Of a stretch of 64,000 nt of DNA, positions 43,545-55,554 are shown in pieces. Both the position numbers and the translations under genes were made by a program. The notes beneath the pieces are model-generated. The model was not told the origin of the DNA. It searched no databases and was given only the letters and a program-made list of their open reading frames with translations. How positions within the stretch are numbered: the first letter of the stretch is position 1; every line of letters begins with the position of its first letter. The stretch comes from Candidatus Hydrogenisulfobacillus filiaventi (GTDB lineage Bacteria > Bacillota > Sulfobacillia > Sulfobacillales > R501), in contig LR778114.1 of assembly GCA_902809825.1 (NCBI GenBank), forward strand, positions 1,364,001 to 1,428,000. Reading direction: 5' to 3'.

Positions 43545-44989
43545 CCGGCTTCGCCTCCCCGCGTACGGCTGCGCCTGCCGGCAATCTGCGCCGGCCGGGC
43601 CTCGGCTATGCCCCCCGCCGCCGGCAGCCCGAAGGCAAAGCGGGTCACCCCCTCCCGGCTGCCGATGTCCCATTGCCCCTCCAGCAGGGTCAGCATGCGG
43701 TCGGCGATGGCCAGACCCAGCCCGTAATGGCCCGACTCGGCGGGGGCGTGCCCGCGGTAGAAGCGCTCGAAGAGGTGGGGCAGGACATCCGCCGGCAGTG
43801 CCGGTCCCCGGTTTTCGACCGCGAACCACACCCGGCCGTCGGGTCCGGAACCTACCCGCACCATAACCGGGGTCTCCGGCAGCCCGTAGCTGTCGGCATT
43901 CTCCACCAGCACACGCAGGATGGCCTGGACCAGGTCCGGTTCCGCCCGCACCGGCGGCAGCGGACCGGACCCCGTGTCCAGCTGCAGGGCGTGATGCGGG
44001 CAGGCATCCGCCAGCTCCGGCCGCAGCCCTTCCAGGAAAAGGCCGGGGTCCAGGGCCACCGGGGCGGTTGTCACCTGCCCCGCCTCCAGGCGGGAAAGGA
44101 TGAGCAAGCGATCCACCAGGCGTTCCATACCGGCTGCCTCCCGGGTCAAGGTGGCCAGCGCCTGCCGGGCAACCTCGGGATCCTGATGGCCCCAGCGGGC
44201 CAGCGTGCCCAGATAGCCCCGGATGATGTGGATAGGCGTGCGCAGGGCATGGGCGGCATCCCCGGCAAACTGGCGCTCCCGGGCCTGCGCCGCCCGCAGC
44301 CGGTCCACCATGCGGTTGAGGGAGGCGGTCAGGGAGCGTACCTCCCGGAGCGCGGAGGTGACGGGCAGGGCCTGGCCGCCTTCGGGATCCCGGGCAATCC
44401 GTTCAGCTGCCACCTCGATGGCCGCCAGAGGGCGGGTGATGAGCCAGACCACCCAGGCCACCCCCGCCATGCTGCTCAGGAACAGCACCGCCCCACCGAT
44501 GAGCAAGCCCTGACGGACGGCCGCCAGCAGGGCCCAGCGGCGGGTGATGCGGTCCACCACCACCAGAAAATGATCCCCACCCAGCGGCACCCGGGCAAAG
44601 ACATAGGGCACCGACCGGTAAAGGAACCAGCCCCGGGACGGCTCCCGGATCCAGGATCGGGCCGGAAAAGCGGGGGGCACCGGGCCCGCCGCCATCCGGA
44701 ACCGGCCCTGGCGGTCGATGACCAGGAGATATTCCTGCCCGGCGGCCAGGTCGGCCAGGTCCTCCAGCGCAGACTGCTCCGGCCGCTGCCGCTGTTCGGC
44801 GACCAGACGGGCGGCCTGCGCCCGGGCCTTGATCCATGCGGATCGGGCAGCCGTCTCGATCAGGCGGGAACGGCTGAGGGAGTAGACAAAATACCCCGAC
44901 CCCACCTCAGTGGCCAGCATCAGCATCCCGATCCCCAGCATCAGGGCCAGGGCGATCGGCCAGCCCCGCCACCGGGGGCGACGGCTCAT
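43541..44989 (-). CDS. Sensor histidine kinase
   Basis: 482 residues. Two N-terminal helices (16-38 and about 160-185) flank an extracytoplasmic sensor of about 120 residues. Then come HAMP (WLITRPLAAIEVAAERIA), the H-box FAGDAAHALRTPIHIIRGYL with the phosphorylated His, and the ATPase domain with the N-box ILRVLVENADSYG, the F/G2 region LFERFYRGH and GHYGLGLAIA. The start ATGA overlaps the regulator stop. Signal unknown; the adjacent PepSY protein suggests an envelope cue. Confidence 0.92.
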   Translation of the reverse strand: MSRRPRWRGWPIALALMLGIGMLMLATEVGSGYFVYSLSRSRLIETAARSAWIKARAQAARLVAEQRQRPEQSALEDLADLAAGQEYLLVIDRQGRFRMAAGPVPPAFPARSWIREPSRGWFLYRSVPYVFARVPLGGDHFLVVVDRITRRWALLAAVRQGLLIGGAVLFLSSMAGVAWVVWLITRPLAAIEVAAERIARDPEGGQALPVTSALREVRSLTASLNRMVDRLRAAQARERQFAGDAAHALRTPIHIIRGYLGTLARWGHQDPEVARQALATLTREAAGMERLVDRLLILSRLEAGQVTTAPVALDPGLFLEGLRPELADACPHHALQLDTGSGPLPPVRAEPDLVQAILRVLVENADSYGLPETPVMVRVGSGPDGRVWFAVENRGPALPADVLPHLFERFYRGHAPAESGHYGLGLAIADRMLTLLEGQWDIGSREGVTRFAFGLPAAGGIAEARPAQIAGRRSRTRGGEAG

Positions 44990-45738
44990 GGGCGTTCCGC
45001 CTTCCGGCGCAGCACGTACCCCACCCCGCGCACGGCCGCAATGACCACCCCGCCCTGCGGGTCCAGGTGCTCCCGCAGCCGGCGCACGGTCACGTCCACT
45101 ACATTGGACTCCCCGTAAAATTCATACCCCCAAGCCTGTTCCAGCAGCTGCTCGCGGCTCAGCACCCGGTTCTCATGTTCCGCCAGCACGCGCAGGAGGT
45201 CGAACTCCCGGCGGCCCAGCGGCAGCGGCCGCCCTCCCTGCTCCGCCTGACGCTCCTCGGGCCGGATGCGGAGGTCCCCCACCTCCAGCACGGGCGCCGG
45301 ACGCCCCCGCACCCGCCGCAGGACCGCACGCATCCGTGCCAGTAGTTCCTCGACCGCAAATGGCTTGGCCAGGTAGTCGTCCGCGCCCCCGTCCAGGGCC
45401 CGCACCCGGTCCTCCAAGGCCTGGCGGGCGGTCACCATGATGATGGGGGCGGCGGTCACCTGTCGCAGCGCCGCCGCTACCCGGAACCCGTCCTCGTCCG
45501 GCAGCATGATGTCGAGCAGGATGATGTCATACACCCCGCCCTGCGCCTTGGCGCGGGCCGTCGCCCCGTCCGGCGCGGTATCCGGCACCCAGCCGGCGTG
45601 GAAGAGCTCGGTCCGCAGCCACTGCGCCACTTCCGGCCGGTCCTCCACAATCAGGACCCGCTGGCCGCCGCGCCCGGGAGCGGGCGGACTACCGGTCGTG
45701 CTGGAGGCGGATGCGGGCCACTGCTCCCGTTCCAGCAT
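44986..45738 (-). CDS. OmpR/PhoB-family response regulator
   Basis: 250 residues. A 25-residue Ser/Gly-rich lead precedes the receiver domain (VLIVEDRPEVAQWL, phospho-Asp in DIILLDIMLPDEDGF, Lys in DDYLAKPF). A winged helix follows, with SREQLLEQAWGYEFYGESN and VDVTVRRLREHL then VRGVGYVL. ATG 45738 follows AGGTGA. Its 5' end overlaps the PepSY gene by 50 bases. Confidence 0.93.
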   Translation of the reverse strand: MLEREQWPASASSTTGSPPAPGRGGQRVLIVEDRPEVAQWLRTELFHAGWVPDTAPDGATARAKAQGGVYDIILLDIMLPDEDGFRVAAALRQVTAAPIIMVTARQALEDRVRALDGGADDYLAKPFAVEELLARMRAVLRRVRGRPAPVLEVGDLRIRPEERQAEQGGRPLPLGRREFDLLRVLAEHENRVLSREQLLEQAWGYEFYGESNVVDVTVRRLREHLDPQGGVVIAAVRGVGYVLRRKAERP

Positions 45739-46351
45739 CCAGGGTCACCTCCGCAATCTGTCCGGTCGGGAGCAGGACCCGGGCGACTACCCGGCTGTGC
45801 CCGCCGTCCTCCCCCTCGGCATGAACCCGGAGCACAACCCCGCCGCCGACCGCCTGCACCGCGCGGGTGGCCGCCTCCGGCAGGCTGAGGCCGGGGGAGC
45901 CGGGGGCGGCCGTTGCCGTCGCCGCCGGCGTTTCCGTGCCCGCCGCCGCAGGCGGGATCGCCGGAGCGGAAGTCCTCCTGGGGCGGCCGGAGACCGGAGC
46001 CGGGTTCGCCGGCCGGGTGCCGGCCGGGGAGCTGCCCGCCGGCGACGGTTCCCAGGGCTGCTTCTCCACCCGGCCGTCCTCCCCGTCCACCTCAACCGTC
46101 CACACCCGCCCATCCGGGCTGCGGACGCGGGCCTGAAACACCGTGCGCCCGTTCCGCGCGGTGGGAGCAACACTCAGGACCTGCCCGCCCGCCGCCGCCC
46201 GGGCCAGGCGGGCCGCCATGCCGGTACTGACCCCGGCCAGCCGCACCGGGCGGGGCGCACCGGCCCGGGCAGCTAGCCACCAGGGGCAGGACACCGCCGC
46301 CGCCCCCAGCAGCCCCGCCAACGCCAGGCGCAGTCCCGCCACGGCCGTCAC
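45689..46351 (-). CDS. Exported PepSY-domain protein
   Basis: 220 residues. An N-terminal signal or anchor (LRLALAGLLGAAAVSCPWWLA), then a PepSY-like module (AARLARAAAGGQVLSV to VWTVEVDGEDGRV). A Pro/Ala/Thr linker of about 50 residues follows, then a second module (LPEAATRAVQAVGGGVVLRV to IAEVTLDAGTGAVARI). Such proteins often inhibit or tune proteases or sensors outside the membrane. The start is GTG 46351 without a strong ribosome site. First gene of the PepSY-regulator-kinase-membrane protein chain, each overlapping the next. Confidence 0.8.
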   Translation of the reverse strand: MTAVAGLRLALAGLLGAAAVSCPWWLAARAGAPRPVRLAGVSTGMAARLARAAAGGQVLSVAPTARNGRTVFQARVRSPDGRVWTVEVDGEDGRVEKQPWEPSPAGSSPAGTRPANPAPVSGRPRRTSAPAIPPAAAGTETPAATATAAPGSPGLSLPEAATRAVQAVGGGVVLRVHAEGEDGGHSRVVARVLLPTGQIAEVTLDAGTGAVARIRLQHDR

Positions 46352-46357
46352 CCCCTA

Positions 46358-47440
46358 CTACCGGCTCTCTTCCGGCTCCAGCATAGCGGCGTCCGATGAC
46401 AAGGCAATGACACGCCCGACCCGGGCCCAGAACCGGTTTAATAGCCCCACCACGGCCTCGAGCGTCTCCAGGGCGTCCGCCAGGGTTTCCACGAACGGGA
46501 CCTCGGGGTGGCTCATCACGTCCCGCAGCCGGAAATAGTGGCGCACCAGCGCCACGTCCAGCGCATCCAGCCATCCCCGGCCCGCGACCCAGTTGAGCAG
46601 CGCCCCCTTGCCCAACGGGAACGGCCGGGTGTTAACCGCTAGCGCCAGGCCCCGATAGCGGCCGCGGAAATCCCGGGAGGCCCGGGACAAGGTGGCATAG
46701 GACGGCGGATCCGGGTACACCCGAGCGTGCAAGGGCTCCCCGCGGCGGCCGTCGGACAGGGTCATGACCGCCGGCCTATCCAGGGTCGCGAGGTAGGCGG
46801 CCTTGAGGGCGGTTTCCACCGCCATGGCCGCATAGAGCTCCGCCGGCGCGAACAGCTCGCAGTCGTAGTAACCGGCCCGGAGGAGGCGCACCGCCCGGTT
46901 GAGCAGGGCCCACACCGGTTCGGGCACCGCCGCCGAAAGGCGGACGGCAGCCAGGGCTGCATCCAGGTCCTCCCGGCTCTGTACTGGAGGCCGGGGGGAG
47001 CCCCAGTGCGCCAGTTGCGGGCAGGGGACACCGGCCGGGGCGGGCGGCCATACCCAGGTGTACCAGCGGTCGGGCGGGCGGTCCCGTCCCCGCGTAGCCC
47101 GCAGAAGGGCCAGCACGGTCCCTTCGATGAAGGTCCGGAAGACCAGGTCGTCACCCTGCCAGCGGGCGGGGCCGACCCAGAAGGCCTGCAACGCCTCGGG
47201 CCGGTACCCGCTGTCCCAGCCGCGGCCCGGATCCAGGGGCCAGGACCGGATCCAGGCAGGCGGCTCCTCCGGCCGGACGCACCAGCTGTCTTCGGCCTGA
47301 CCCAGATCCGCCCACACCAGCCGTTGCGGGCCTACCTCCGCCACCCCCACCCGGCAGGGCGCCCAGCCGCCCCAAGGGGTGTCCGCCAGATCCCGCCACA
47401 GCTGGCGCAGGGCCTCCACCGCCCGCTCCGCTTCCTGCAT
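46358..47440 (-). CDS. Unknown protein with HEPN-like C-terminal region
   Basis: 360 residues, soluble, no family recognised. The N-terminal half is Trp-rich (PWGGWAPCRVGV, RWYTWVWPPAP). The C-terminal half is helical: AMAVETALKAAYLATL, later HYFRLRDVMSHPEVPFVETL. RDVMSH fits the R-x4-H motif of HEPN domains, which are nucleases or nucleotide-binding helices found in toxin and defence proteins. This link is only a guess from the pattern. The start at 47440 follows AAAGGAG; a longer start lies at 47470. It is seven bases from the PepSY gene. Confidence 0.65.
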   Translation of the reverse strand: MQEAERAVEALRQLWRDLADTPWGGWAPCRVGVAEVGPQRLVWADLGQAEDSWCVRPEEPPAWIRSWPLDPGRGWDSGYRPEALQAFWVGPARWQGDDLVFRTFIEGTVLALLRATRGRDRPPDRWYTWVWPPAPAGVPCPQLAHWGSPRPPVQSREDLDAALAAVRLSAAVPEPVWALLNRAVRLLRAGYYDCELFAPAELYAAMAVETALKAAYLATLDRPAVMTLSDGRRGEPLHARVYPDPPSYATLSRASRDFRGRYRGLALAVNTRPFPLGKGALLNWVAGRGWLDALDVALVRHYFRLRDVMSHPEVPFVETLADALETLEAVVGLLNRFWARVGRVIALSSDAAMLEPEESR

Positions 47441-47556
47441 GCCCCTCGCGCTCCTTTGCCCGCGCGCCATTACGGTTCTCCTTCATGCTACCACCCGCGG
47501 AAGGAGGGGAATGCCCTATCCTAGGAGCGTCAGGCTGTCAGGAGGGGGAACGGGAC

Positions 47557-47967
47557 ATGAGCAGTACCCAATCGCGGATCCGCCGGGCCTTGCGATGGAG
47601 CCACTATGGGACCACCGCCCTGCGCTGGTTCCTGGAATGGACTATCCTGGTGGTGATTGCCCTGGGCATTGTGGCCTTTTACGTGCGCTGGTGGCCCGCC
47701 TTCCACCACCCGGGGATCATCTTCGCCCAGCTGCGGGACCTGCTGAACGACCTCTTCTGGCTTATCCTCCTCATTGAGGTACGGGACCTGCTGAACCGCA
47801 TCTCCGTGCCGCGCCTGCTGGACATCGTCGCCACCGTGCTGGCGCGGAAGCTGGTCCTGGAGGTCCATGCCCCCGCCGCCTTCATCGAAACCGGGGCGCT
47901 GGTGCTGGTGGTGGCGGCGCGCCTGGCCTGGAGCCGCTGGGCGGTTGCCTCCGCGCCCCGGTCCTGA
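47557..47967 (+). CDS. PsiE-family membrane protein
   Basis: 136 residues. A basic N-terminus, then about four helices; segments LEWTILVVIALGIVAFYVRW and LNDLFWLILLIEVRDLLNRI match the phosphate-starvation-inducible PsiE family. The last helices follow ARKLVLEVHAPAAF. CAGGAGGGGG precedes ATG 47557. Function of PsiE is unknown. Converges with a small membrane protein gene. Confidence 0.75.
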   Translation: MSSTQSRIRRALRWSHYGTTALRWFLEWTILVVIALGIVAFYVRWWPAFHHPGIIFAQLRDLLNDLFWLILLIEVRDLLNRISVPRLLDIVATVLARKLVLEVHAPAAFIETGALVLVVAARLAWSRWAVASAPRS

Positions 47968-47975
47968 GGCCGGAT

Positions 47976-48002
47976 CAAAAAAGGCGCCCCGACCGGGCGC
48001 CT
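47976..48002 (-). terminator. Intrinsic terminator between psiE and the small membrane protein gene
   Basis: Stem AGGCGCCC / GGGCGCCT (47982-47989, 47995-48002). On the minus strand it is followed by TTTTTT, so it terminates the leftward gene at 48023. On the plus strand it lies 15 bases after the psiE stop and could act weakly. Confidence 0.8.
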
Positions 48003-48022
48003 GCAAGTGCGATGCTTCAGCC

Positions 48023-48184
48023 TCAGGGGCTGATATGTGAGGCGACCATCAACCCGCCAAAAGCAATCAGGAACATCAAAACCACGGAAATCAGATAGGT
48101 CGGGGTAAACACCCCCCCCAAATCGAGGTCGGTCGCCCGCGCCCGCACTTCCTGGCTCCCGGGTTTCGCCGCCGACATCTGCAT
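48023..48184 (-). CDS. 53-residue single-helix membrane protein
   Basis: A hydrophilic 28-residue start (MQMSAAKPGSQEVRARATDL) and one helix (FTPTYLISVVLMFLIAFGG) ending ASHISP. GGAGG lies eight bases before ATG 48184. It has its own promoter and terminator, so I consider it real. The layout recalls cytochrome c oxidase subunit IIa (a tiny helix protein), but no oxidase genes are here, so this is only a possibility. Confidence 0.72.
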   Translation of the reverse strand: MQMSAAKPGSQEVRARATDLDLGGVFTPTYLISVVLMFLIAFGGLMVASHISP

Positions 48185-48217
48185 GCGCTCGCCCTCCCTC
48201 CGTAACCGGTTGCCCTC

Positions 48218-48246
48218 ACGTTAACACCGACTTCCTGTCAGGCCAA
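48218..48246 (-). promoter_or_regulatory. Promoter of the small membrane protein gene
   Basis: Minus strand TTGGCC (48246-48241) and TAACGT (48223-48218) with a 17-base spacer, 33 bases upstream of the ATG. Positions 48247-48383 hold nothing recognisable. Confidence 0.45.
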
Positions 48247-48383
48247 TATCCCGCTCGACCCAACCTGCCCGCCAGACGGCCGCAACCGCCGGGCCTCCCG
48301 GACTATCTTTACCCGACGTTCCGTCAAAAACAGAGTGGCCGGGTGGAGGACCCCGCCGCCCCCGGGCAAGCAGCCGCACCCAT

Positions 48384-48418
48384 AACAAACACCCCTACGC
48401 ACCGCTTGCGTAGGGGTG
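48384..48418 (-). terminator. Terminator of the rRNA operon
   Basis: Perfect 11-base stem CACCCCTACGC / GCGTAGGGGTG (48390-48400, 48408-48418), followed on the minus strand by TTTGTT. It lies 25 bases after the 5S 3' end. Confidence 0.8.
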
Positions 48419-48442
48419 GATCGCTCAACAGCTGGAGCTATC

Positions 48443-48559
48443 GGGCGGCACCCGCCCGTCGCCTCAGTCCCCGGCGGGACCAGCCGACGGGCGCGCGGGC
48501 GCCGGCACGACCGTGTGCGGCATGGGGACGGGTGGACTCCGCCCGCCGTCGCACCGCCC
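48443..48559 (-). rRNA. rrf: 5S ribosomal RNA (divergent)
   Basis: 117 bases. The ends pair as helix I (GGGCGGTGC / GTGCCGCCC). The inner CACCCGTCCCCATGCCGCACACGG matches the universal CACCCGTNCCCATNCCGAACACGG. However, the usual AAGTTAAG after ACACGG reads TCGTGCCG, loop A is GACGGCG instead of GATAGCG, and the loop E bases are altered too. Position after 23S and the terminator after it support its identity. Confidence 0.8.
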
Positions 48560-48586
48560 GACCCTCCACAACTTCAGCGGCAGAAG
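48559..48586 (-). other. 3' arm of the 23S processing stem
   Basis: Pairs with 51473-51500: CTTCTGCCGCTGAAGTTGT is identical in inverted orientation, 26 of 28 positions overall. It fills the whole spacer between 23S and 5S. Probably cleaved by RNase III or Mini-III. Confidence 0.75.
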
Positions 48587-51472
<2,886 letters not shown>

Positions 51473-51500
51473 CTTCTGCCGCTGAAGTTGTCAAGGGTCG
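51473..51500 (-). other. 5' arm of the 23S processing stem
   Basis: Complement of 48559-48586. It lies directly between the CCA end of tRNA-Ile (51504) and the 23S 5' region, so the precursor stem also separates the tRNA. Confidence 0.75.
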
Positions 51501-51503
51501 TGC

Positions 51504-51579
51504 TGGTGGGCCGAGGTGGATTTGAACCACCGGCCTCCCGCTTATCAGGCGGGTGCGCTCACCCCTGCGCCATCGGCCC
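51504..51579 (-). tRNA. tRNA-Ile (anticodon GAT) in the rRNA spacer
   Basis: 76 bases with encoded CCA. The acceptor GGGCCGA pairs with TCGGCCC, the anticodon loop CTGATAA is on stem CCCGC/GCGGG, and the T loop is TTCAAAT. The only tRNA in the spacer; the common tRNA-Ala partner is absent. Confidence 0.96.
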
Positions 51580-51598
51580 CCCCGGGGCCCCGGCCCCT

Positions 51599-51615
51599 GA
51601 AACCCGCATCGCGCA
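51599..51615 (-). other. 3' arm of the 16S processing stem
   Basis: Pairs with 53199-53215 (GAAACCCGCATCGCGCA against its complement, one mismatch). It sits in the 49-base spacer between 16S and tRNA-Ile. Confidence 0.65.
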
Positions 51616-51627
51616 AGCCCCACTCCC

Positions 51628-53157
<1,530 letters not shown>

Positions 53158-53198
53158 GCGGCCTCCCCGGCCTGGCGCCGGAGAGGCGACGTTGTGAC

Positions 53199-53215
53199 TG
53201 CGCGATGCGGTTTTC
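53199..53215 (-). other. 5' arm of the 16S processing stem
   Basis: Complement of 51599-51615; lies about 45 bases upstream of the 16S 5' end in the leader. Confidence 0.65.
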
Positions 53216-53275
53216 AAGGACCGGTGCCCCCCGGACGGTCCCCCGCCCGGGCTGCCCTCCCGGACAGCAAGACGC

Positions 53276-53304
53276 AGTATAGCGCGGCTATCCCCGGTTG
53301 TAAA
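53276..53304 (-). promoter_or_regulatory. rRNA operon promoter
   Basis: Minus strand TTTACA (53304-53299) and TATACT (53281-53276), spacer exactly 17. A short A/T stretch (CAAAATT) lies just upstream and may be an UP element. Transcription would start near 53269, about 110 bases before 16S. Confidence 0.75.
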
Positions 53305-53386
53305 GGGGGAATTTTGAGCGGGCGGGGACACCGGACCCCTCGGCCGCAGGTCCGTCCGCCGGTCTGCAGCGGGCAAGCCGGCCGCG

Positions 53387-53414
53387 TTGCAGGCGTAAGG
53401 TGAAGGTGTATGGT
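53387..53414 (+). promoter_or_regulatory. Possible promoter of ccdA
   Basis: TTGCAG (53387-53392) and TATGGT (53409-53414), spacer 16, ending 35 bases before the GTG start. Diverges from the rRNA promoter. Confidence 0.4.
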
Positions 53415-53449
53415 AAGGATGAGTACAGGCTCGCACAAGGAGGGGCGTA

Positions 53450-54154
53450 GTGGAAGGAATATCCTGGTTTGTCGCCTTCGCGGCCGGCATGGCATCGCTG
53501 CTGTCGCCCTGCGTGGTGCCGTTGATTCCCTCGTACCTGACAGCCATGGCCGGCACCAACCTGACCACCGTGCAGTCCGTAGCCGAGGTGCGGGGACGGG
53601 TGGTCACCAACGCTGTCGCATTCGTGCTGGGCTTCAGCCTGATCCTGGTGCTGTCCGGTATGGCGGCCACCCAGCTGGGTTTATTCGTCCGCAGCCACCA
53701 GCGCGTGATTGCGGAGGTCGGCGGACTGGTCATCATACTCTTCGCCCTGCAGGTGCTGGGCATCATCAACATCGGCTTTCTCAACCGGGAAGAGCGGGTG
53801 CAGGTGCAAAGCGGCCAGGCCCGCCGCATGGCGGGATCCTTCCTGCTGGGCATTGCCTTCGCGGCCGGCTGGACGCCCTGTGTCGGCCCGGTTTGGGCCA
53901 GCATCCTGGTCATCGCCGCCCAGGCCCATTCCGTCGCCCTGGGCGGCCTGCTGCTCCTGGCGTATGCCATGGGCATGGCCCTACCCCTGCTCCTCCTGGC
54001 CGTCTTCATCGGACAGGCCATGACCGCCGTCCGGCACATCCAACGCTATCTGCCGGCGGTGGAGCGGGCCACAGGCCTGCTGCTGCTGGTGCTGGGCCTG
54101 GCACTGGTGACCGGAATCTACGGCTCCATCCCCAACTACCTCTACCGCTTCTAG
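53450..54154 (+). CDS. ccdA: Cytochrome c biogenesis thiol transporter CcdA
   Basis: Passes reducing power from cytoplasmic thioredoxin across the membrane, for reduction of apocytochrome c thiols or for spore envelope proteins. It has 234 residues and six helices. Two cysteines lie in the expected places: SLLSPCVVPLIPSYL in helix 1 and AGWTPCVGPVWASIL in helix 4. The start is GTG 53450 after AAGGAGG. Functionally it can serve the ccm operon 33 kb away and, being beside the dpa block, possibly also sporulation. Confidence 0.92.
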   Translation: MEGISWFVAFAAGMASLLSPCVVPLIPSYLTAMAGTNLTTVQSVAEVRGRVVTNAVAFVLGFSLILVLSGMAATQLGLFVRSHQRVIAEVGGLVIILFALQVLGIINIGFLNREERVQVQSGQARRMAGSFLLGIAFAAGWTPCVGPVWASILVIAAQAHSVALGGLLLLAYAMGMALPLLLLAVFIGQAMTAVRHIQRYLPAVERATGLLLLVLGLALVTGIYGSIPNYLYRF

Positions 54155-54187
54155 CAAGGCTGCGTCCGGCGGCCGGCCCGCCGTCGC

Positions 54188-55489
54188 CTACCCGTCCAGC
54201 GAGGCGGCGGCATGGCCGGGAGGCCGCCCCGCCCCCACCGGGGCGGCCCGCACTGCCGCCGGATCCCGTTCTAGCCCGAACTGCCGGTGCAGGGCCTGCA
54301 CCGCCCGGCCGGCATGCTCCCCGTCAATCAACACCGTAATGGTGGAGAGAGAGTCGGCGGTCTGCAGGACGGGCACACCGGCCCCCGCCAAGGCCTCCAT
54401 CACCTGGGCCATCACCCCCGGCAGCCCTTGAATGGCCGACCCCACGACCGTCACCTTGGCCCGGCCCGGATGCTCCTCCACGGCTCCCCCCAGGGCAGCC
54501 GCCGTCTGGCGGGTGCGGGCCGCGGCCGGGGATGGCACCGTGAACAGCACCCGGTCGGGAAAGAGGTTGATGAGGTCGATGGAAATCCCGGCTGCGCCCA
54601 GGTCGCGGAACAACAGCCGGGCCCAATGCTGGTCCGCCTCGGCGCCGGCCGGCGGCGCCACCGCGAACTGGGTGAGGCCCGGCAGATGGGTGATGCCGGT
54701 TACCGCCCGATCCGGCTGCCGGTGCCCCCAGGGATCCGCGAAGCCCTGGCCTGGCCCCACCAGGGTGCCGGGCGCCTCCGAAAAGGTGCTGCGGACGCGC
54801 AGGCGGGTGCCGGCCTGCCGGGCAATCTCCACCGCCCGCGGATGGAGCACCCGGGCGCCGGCATTGGCCAGTTGAAAAACCTCCTCATAGGCCAGTTCCG
54901 GAATCGTCCGGGCCTCAGGCACCAGGCGCGGGTCGGCGGTCTTGATGCCATCCACATCGGTAAAAATATCCACCAGCTCAGCGCCCAAGGCGGCACCCAA
55001 GGCCACCGCCGTGGTGTCACTGCCCCCCCGGCCCAGCGTGGCCAGGCGGCCGGCCGGGGTCCGGCCTTGAAAGCCGGCTACCACCGGCACCCGGCCCGCA
55101 TCCAGCACCGCCCGCACCGGCGCGGGATCCACCGACAGGATGCGGGCATCACCATGCCGGTCGTCGGTGCGGATGCCGGCTTCGGGACCCGTCATGGGCT
55201 CGGCGTCCAGCCCCTCGGCCCGGAGGTGGGCCGCCATCACCACGGTGGCGATAATCTCCCCGCAGGCCATCAGCCGGTCGGCTTCCCAGGCCGGCGGCCG
55301 GGGCAGGGGCGCCAATAGGTCGAGCAGGGTGTCGGTGGCGTACGGATCGCCCCGCCGGCCCATGGCGGACACCACCACCACCGGCCGGTGGCCGGCGGCC
55401 CGGGCCCGCGCCACCCAATGCACCGCCCGCCGGCGGCCGTCCGCCGTCGCCAGTGAGGTCCCCCCGAACTTCTGGATCACGATGCCCAT
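54188..55489 (-). CDS. dapG: Aspartokinase (DapG type)
   Basis: First step of the aspartate family pathway. It has 433 residues. The N-terminal kinase domain opens VIQKFGGTSLAT and holds GRGGSDTTAVALG and FTDVDGIKTADPR. Two C-terminal ACT domains (FRDLGAAGISIDLINLFPDR; GLPGVMAQVMEALAGAGVPV) act as allosteric sites. Its place after asd matches Bacillus dapG, the diaminopimelate-sensitive isoenzyme, from the spoVF-asd-dapG operon. In Bacillus dapA follows; here the next gene is convergent ccdA, so dapA has moved. Confidence 0.9.
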   Translation of the reverse strand: MGIVIQKFGGTSLATADGRRRAVHWVARARAAGHRPVVVVSAMGRRGDPYATDTLLDLLAPLPRPPAWEADRLMACGEIIATVVMAAHLRAEGLDAEPMTGPEAGIRTDDRHGDARILSVDPAPVRAVLDAGRVPVVAGFQGRTPAGRLATLGRGGSDTTAVALGAALGAELVDIFTDVDGIKTADPRLVPEARTIPELAYEEVFQLANAGARVLHPRAVEIARQAGTRLRVRSTFSEAPGTLVGPGQGFADPWGHRQPDRAVTGITHLPGLTQFAVAPPAGAEADQHWARLLFRDLGAAGISIDLINLFPDRVLFTVPSPAAARTRQTAAALGGAVEEHPGRAKVTVVGSAIQGLPGVMAQVMEALAGAGVPVLQTADSLSTITVLIDGEHAGRAVQALHRQFGLERDPAAVRAAPVGAGRPPGHAAASLDG

Positions 55490-55554
55490 GGTCCACCCCC
55501 CCGGCGGGTTGCCGGCTGCGGCGCCGCCCTGCCGCCCCCTGCCCAGTTTACGCT

